Shown: positions 5,059-6,977 of the stretch, one piece after another
Numbering within the stretch: the first letter of the stretch is position 1
Layout of the letters: each line of letters opens with the position of its first letter
Assembly (NCBI GenBank): GCA_021805585.1
Contig: JAJZEY010000545.1
Span: 1-6,977, forward strand
Direction of reading: 5' to 3'
Origin: Planctomycetota bacterium
GTDB taxonomy: Bacteria; Planctomycetota; Phycisphaerae; WQYP01
Length of the DNA: 6,977 nucleotides
Program-made: the position numbers and the translations under genes
The notes under the pieces: generated by a model
Told to the model about the DNA's origin: nothing
What the model saw: only the letters and a program-made list of their open reading frames with translations
Databases searched by the model: none

Positions 5059-6159
5059 ATGAGCGTAAATCAGCTTACAATCGCTGAAGCACTGAATATT
5101 TCCGTGGCCACCGTGAGTCGATCCTTGCGGAATCACCCGGCCATCAGCGCCCAGACTCGGGCGCGGGTTGGCGAGGCGGCCGTGCGGTTTGGTTACAAAG
5201 TAAACCCTGTTGGGCGCGGTCGGCTGCCGGGTTCGCGGTCGGTTGCAAGCACTGAATCGACCATTGCGGTCGCGAAGCCTGCCCAGGGCCTGGTGCCGCT
5301 GGCGGCAATCTGCCGTGGATCGATTAATCCCAATTCCGTTCACAATCTTGTGGCCTTGCGTCTGATTCAAGGCATGTCGCGTGGTGCCCGTGCCAATCGG
5401 GCGTCGTTGCATGTCGAATTTCTGTCATCGGCGGAATTTGATTTACTGGCCACCAAGGGTGGGCATCCGCAAGTTGTGCGCGATTCATTTGTATCCGGCG
5501 CTCTTCTGGTGAATCAGCCCACATCGGCGGTAGTCCATTCGCTGGCGAACGTCATGCCGTGCATTAACTTTGAACGCTATTCCGACTGTATCACCACCGA
5601 TTGCGTTACCGAGGACAATCTGGGATCCATGAGTCTATTGTTTGATCATCTGCTGGCATTGGGCCATTGCAAAATCGGCCTGGTCGATTCACACTTCGAT
5701 CAGCCGTCCTACACCGCGCGGTTCGCCGGCTATGTGCAGAATCTTATGGAACGCGGCATGGTTTATGATCCGGTCAATGCCACACTGCCCGATGCGCCGG
5801 CGGGTCTTGACGCCCGCATTCCGATTCTGGCCGACCATATCGCGCGGCGGATTCGCCAGAACGGCGTGACTGCATGGATATGTATGAATGATTACATAGG
5901 CTATCAAATTATGACGCAGCTTGCCCGCCACAACCTTTCGGCCCCGCGGGATTTATCCATCTGCGGATTCGACAACTTTGAACCGCCTCCGGGCCTGCCC
6001 AAACTCACGACCATTGACGGCCCGTTTGAGGAAATGGGGAAGGTTGCCGTGACCCGGCTGATTCAGCGGATTATTCAAAAGGACCTGCCCGCGGTGCACA
6101 TGATGCTGCGCACCAGGCTGATAGCCGGCCAAAGCACCGGGCCGTACGTCCGGTCCTGA
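5059..6159 (+). CDS. LacI-family transcriptional regulator
   Basis: A 366-residue cytoplasmic regulator that probably responds to a sugar. The LacI helix-turn-helix is at residues 6-25 (LTIAEALNISVATVSRSLRN), followed by the usual HPAISAQTRARV and FGYKVNP (44-50). A periplasmic-binding-protein-like sensor domain follows, with HLLALGHCKIGLVD (197-210), AWICMNDYIGYQIMTQL (272-288) and the family signature DLSICGFDNFE (298-308) with LTTID (316-320). Between the hinge and the first sensor strand there is an extra stretch (about 52-78), so the linker is longer than in LacI or PurR, and the normal hinge helix sequence is not clear. I chose ATG 5059 because LacI proteins usually begin a few residues before the HTH. 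A TTG at 5023 would add 12 residues and would put operator 2 inside the gene. No clear Shine-Dalgarno precedes either start. It likely regulates itself and perhaps the nearby glycosidase genes. Confidence 0.9.
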   Translation: MSVNQLTIAEALNISVATVSRSLRNHPAISAQTRARVGEAAVRFGYKVNPVGRGRLPGSRSVASTESTIAVAKPAQGLVPLAAICRGSINPNSVHNLVALRLIQGMSRGARANRASLHVEFLSSAEFDLLATKGGHPQVVRDSFVSGALLVNQPTSAVVHSLANVMPCINFERYSDCITTDCVTEDNLGSMSLLFDHLLALGHCKIGLVDSHFDQPSYTARFAGYVQNLMERGMVYDPVNATLPDAPAGLDARIPILADHIARRIRQNGVTAWICMNDYIGYQIMTQLARHNLSAPRDLSICGFDNFEPPPGLPKLTTIDGPFEEMGKVAVTRLIQRIIQKDLPAVHMMLRTRLIAGQSTGPYVRS

Positions 6160-6431
6160 AGCAGGGTTTGAGTTTTGGCAACGGAGCAATTCAGGAGTTA
6201 TGGCCTGTCTGTACGGGTTGTAAAGCGTTAAGCCGCTGCTTCAACTGCAACGTCCAGCGCAGCCGACAAGATGCCCACGCCTGAAGAAAAATAAAAGAAA
6301 TAAAAAAGGGCCTGGGGGCGGGCGTCTCGCCCGACTTCCGTCATGCCAGATAACCGACGCCCAACTGGCTTAATTGGTGTATGCGTTTTCCTGCCCGACC
6401 GGTCCCGCCCAGCCTGCGGGCAAGATGTCCG

Positions 6432-6449
6432 GCGTTGCCGCGGCAACGC
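6432..6449. repeat. 18-bp perfect palindrome
   Basis: GCGTTGCCG (6432-6440) and CGGCAACGC (6441-6449) are perfect complements with no spacer. It is far from both flanking gene starts, so an operator role is uncertain. Confidence 0.6.
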
Positions 6450-6533
6450 AGAGCAGGGCGGCTACGCCGCGAACAGGTGAGGCGAAGGTAGCGAAGCTCT
6501 TTCAGCGGCCCAGTTGCAGAACATCCAGACCAC

Positions 6534-6553
6534 CGGGAACCTGGCGGTTCCCG
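6534..6553. repeat. Perfect eight-base stem-loop
   Basis: CGGGAACC (6534-6541) and GGTTCCCG (6546-6553) around TGGC. It would be very stable as RNA. No T run follows on either side. Confidence 0.6.
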
Positions 6554-6670
6554 AGGCGGGTGTAACAGCGCTGTTTTGCCTTGGCGCGATAGGCCTGCTT
6601 TGCGGCGCAAGCGAACCGGCACATTTGTTCCGGGTTAATCGCTTTCCGTAAGTTATTGAATGTTCAGGGG

Positions 6671-6707
6671 GCCGATTGGGGTACAAATTTCGATCGGCTG
6701 CTTTTTT
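6671..6707 (+). terminator. Terminator-like stem upstream of the GH2-type gene
   Basis: GCCGAT (6671-6676) and ATCGGC (6693-6698) form a perfect six-base stem with a 16-base loop, followed by TGC and six T (6702-6707). It would end rightward transcripts from the LacI side, or act as an attenuator if the GH2 promoter lies upstream. The large loop makes it moderate in strength. Confidence 0.45.
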
Positions 6708-6776
6708 CGGCTTTCCGGGACGTTGTATTGTGGTATCTCTTTCGGACGCGGCTTAAGGCGGAAGAAGGTCATGAAT

Positions 6777-6782
6777 AAGGAG
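6777..6782 (+). promoter_or_regulatory. Ribosome binding site of the GH2-type gene
   Basis: AAGGAG lies seven bases before ATG 6790. It selects this start over the ATG at 6771, whose frame has no signal peptide. Confidence 0.8.
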
Positions 6783-6789
6783 TTTCAAT

Positions 6790-6977
6790 ATGGATTTATC
6801 TCGTCGGGCGGTTCTGGCGGCGGCCGGTGCGGCGGCAGCATTGGCGGTTATTCCGGACCAAAAATCAGCCGTTGAGGCGCAGGGTTATGAACCGTCGGTG
6901 GATTGGAGAATGAAAAAGGCCCATCTGATGACGCGCTGGAGCAATGAAGTAACTCCGGAGCGTGTGTGGCCGGAATA
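6790..6977 (+). CDS. Start of a Tat-exported GH2-type glycoside hydrolase (partial)
   Basis: Only the first 62 residues are in the window; the gene runs off the right edge. Residues 1-31 look like a twin-arginine signal: LSRRAVLAAAG at 3-13, then an Ala-rich hydrophobic core and a VEAQ cleavage area. The mature start, with KKAHLMTRWSNEVTPERVWPE (in parts, residues 42-62), matches the conserved opening I know from bacterial GH2 beta-galactosidase-type enzymes, which read like LMTRWAxxVxPxNxLPEYPRPQ. The GH2 call therefore rests on a short segment. If right, the enzyme would be a folded, exported retaining glycosidase acting on beta-linked sugars. It is separated from the LacI-type gene by a terminator-like stem, so it probably has its own promoter, and the LacI-type protein is a plausible regulator. 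Confidence 0.6.
   Translation, partial: MDLSRRAVLAAAGAAAALAVIPDQKSAVEAQGYEPSVDWRMKKAHLMTRWSNEVTPERVWPE

Larger units (their letters stand above)
6160..6789. other. Non-coding stretch rich in GC inverted repeats
   Basis: No supported gene. A purine-rich run (about 6281-6310) is followed by dense perfect inverted repeats: CGGGCG/CGCCCG at 6319-6333, TGCCCG/CGGGCA at 6392-6422, an 18-bp palindrome at 6432-6449, GCGGC/GCCGC at 6458-6470, an eight-base stem at 6534-6553 and AACAGCGCTGTT at 6564-6575. A 40-residue minus-strand frame (6624-6502) has no ribosome binding site. The right part carries a terminator-like stem and the ribosome binding site of the GH2-type gene. The repeats could belong to a structured RNA or to degenerate repeated DNA. 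Confidence 0.55.

Noticed and set aside
6208..6228. Short resemblance to 16S rRNA (GGGTTGTAAAGC)
   Set aside because: Only about a dozen bases match from memory and the flanks do not continue as rRNA.
6341..6622. 93-residue minus-strand frame and a 40-residue one (6502-6624)
   Set aside because: Arg-rich shadow composition, no ribosome binding site, and the sequence is dominated by inverted repeats.
6660..6875. 71-residue plus-strand frame overlapping the GH2-type start
   Set aside because: Lies in a different frame from the Tat-signal ORF, which has the good ribosome binding site and a recognisable N-terminus.

Overview
This is a chromosome-like, moderately GC-rich bacterial window with large intergenic spaces. 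It carries four complete genes and the start of a fifth. No rRNA, tRNA, CRISPR array, transposase or phage gene is visible. My best guess at the source is a Planctomycetota (Phycisphaerae-like) or perhaps an Acidobacteriota. This is inference from the small His/HDFxGHR protein, the secreted GH79 and Tat-exported GH2-type enzymes, and a LacI regulator with an unusual linker. I could not run a taxonomic search.

Layout. Bases 1-401 are non-coding, with a long inverted repeat and a sigma70-like promoter far upstream of a rightward HTH-WYL transcription regulator (402-1433). Bases 1434-2320 hold no convincing gene but are full of structure. They include an 18-bp perfect palindrome beside an A9 tract, an orphan rightward promoter, a tandem 18-bp repeat with a GC hairpin, a 23-bp inverted repeat, two very small ORFs, and three copies of GTGACAGAGCA. 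Two of those copies sit in a 26-bp inverted pair that abuts the stop codon of the next gene. That gene is a leftward secreted glycoside hydrolase of family GH79 (beta-glucuronidase/heparanase type), best started at a TTG codon (3850 down to 2321).

A divergent non-coding region (3851-4437) with several small palindromes precedes a rightward gene for a 97-residue exported or membrane-anchored protein (4438-4731), which ends in a strong intrinsic terminator. A LacI-family regulator follows (5059-6159), preceded by two related TTGCAT...ATGCA palindromes that look like its own operators. A 630-base non-coding stretch rich in perfect GC inverted repeats then leads to a terminator-like stem. After it comes the start of a Tat-signal protein whose first residues resemble GH2 beta-galactosidase-type enzymes (6790 to the edge).

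Together the GH79 enzyme, the LacI regulator and the GH2-type enzyme suggest a locus for breaking down uronic-acid- or galactose-containing polysaccharides outside the cytoplasm. Each gene appears to have its own transcription unit. The WYL regulator and the small exported protein have no proven link to that job. The most novel material is in the non-coding DNA, not in the proteins.
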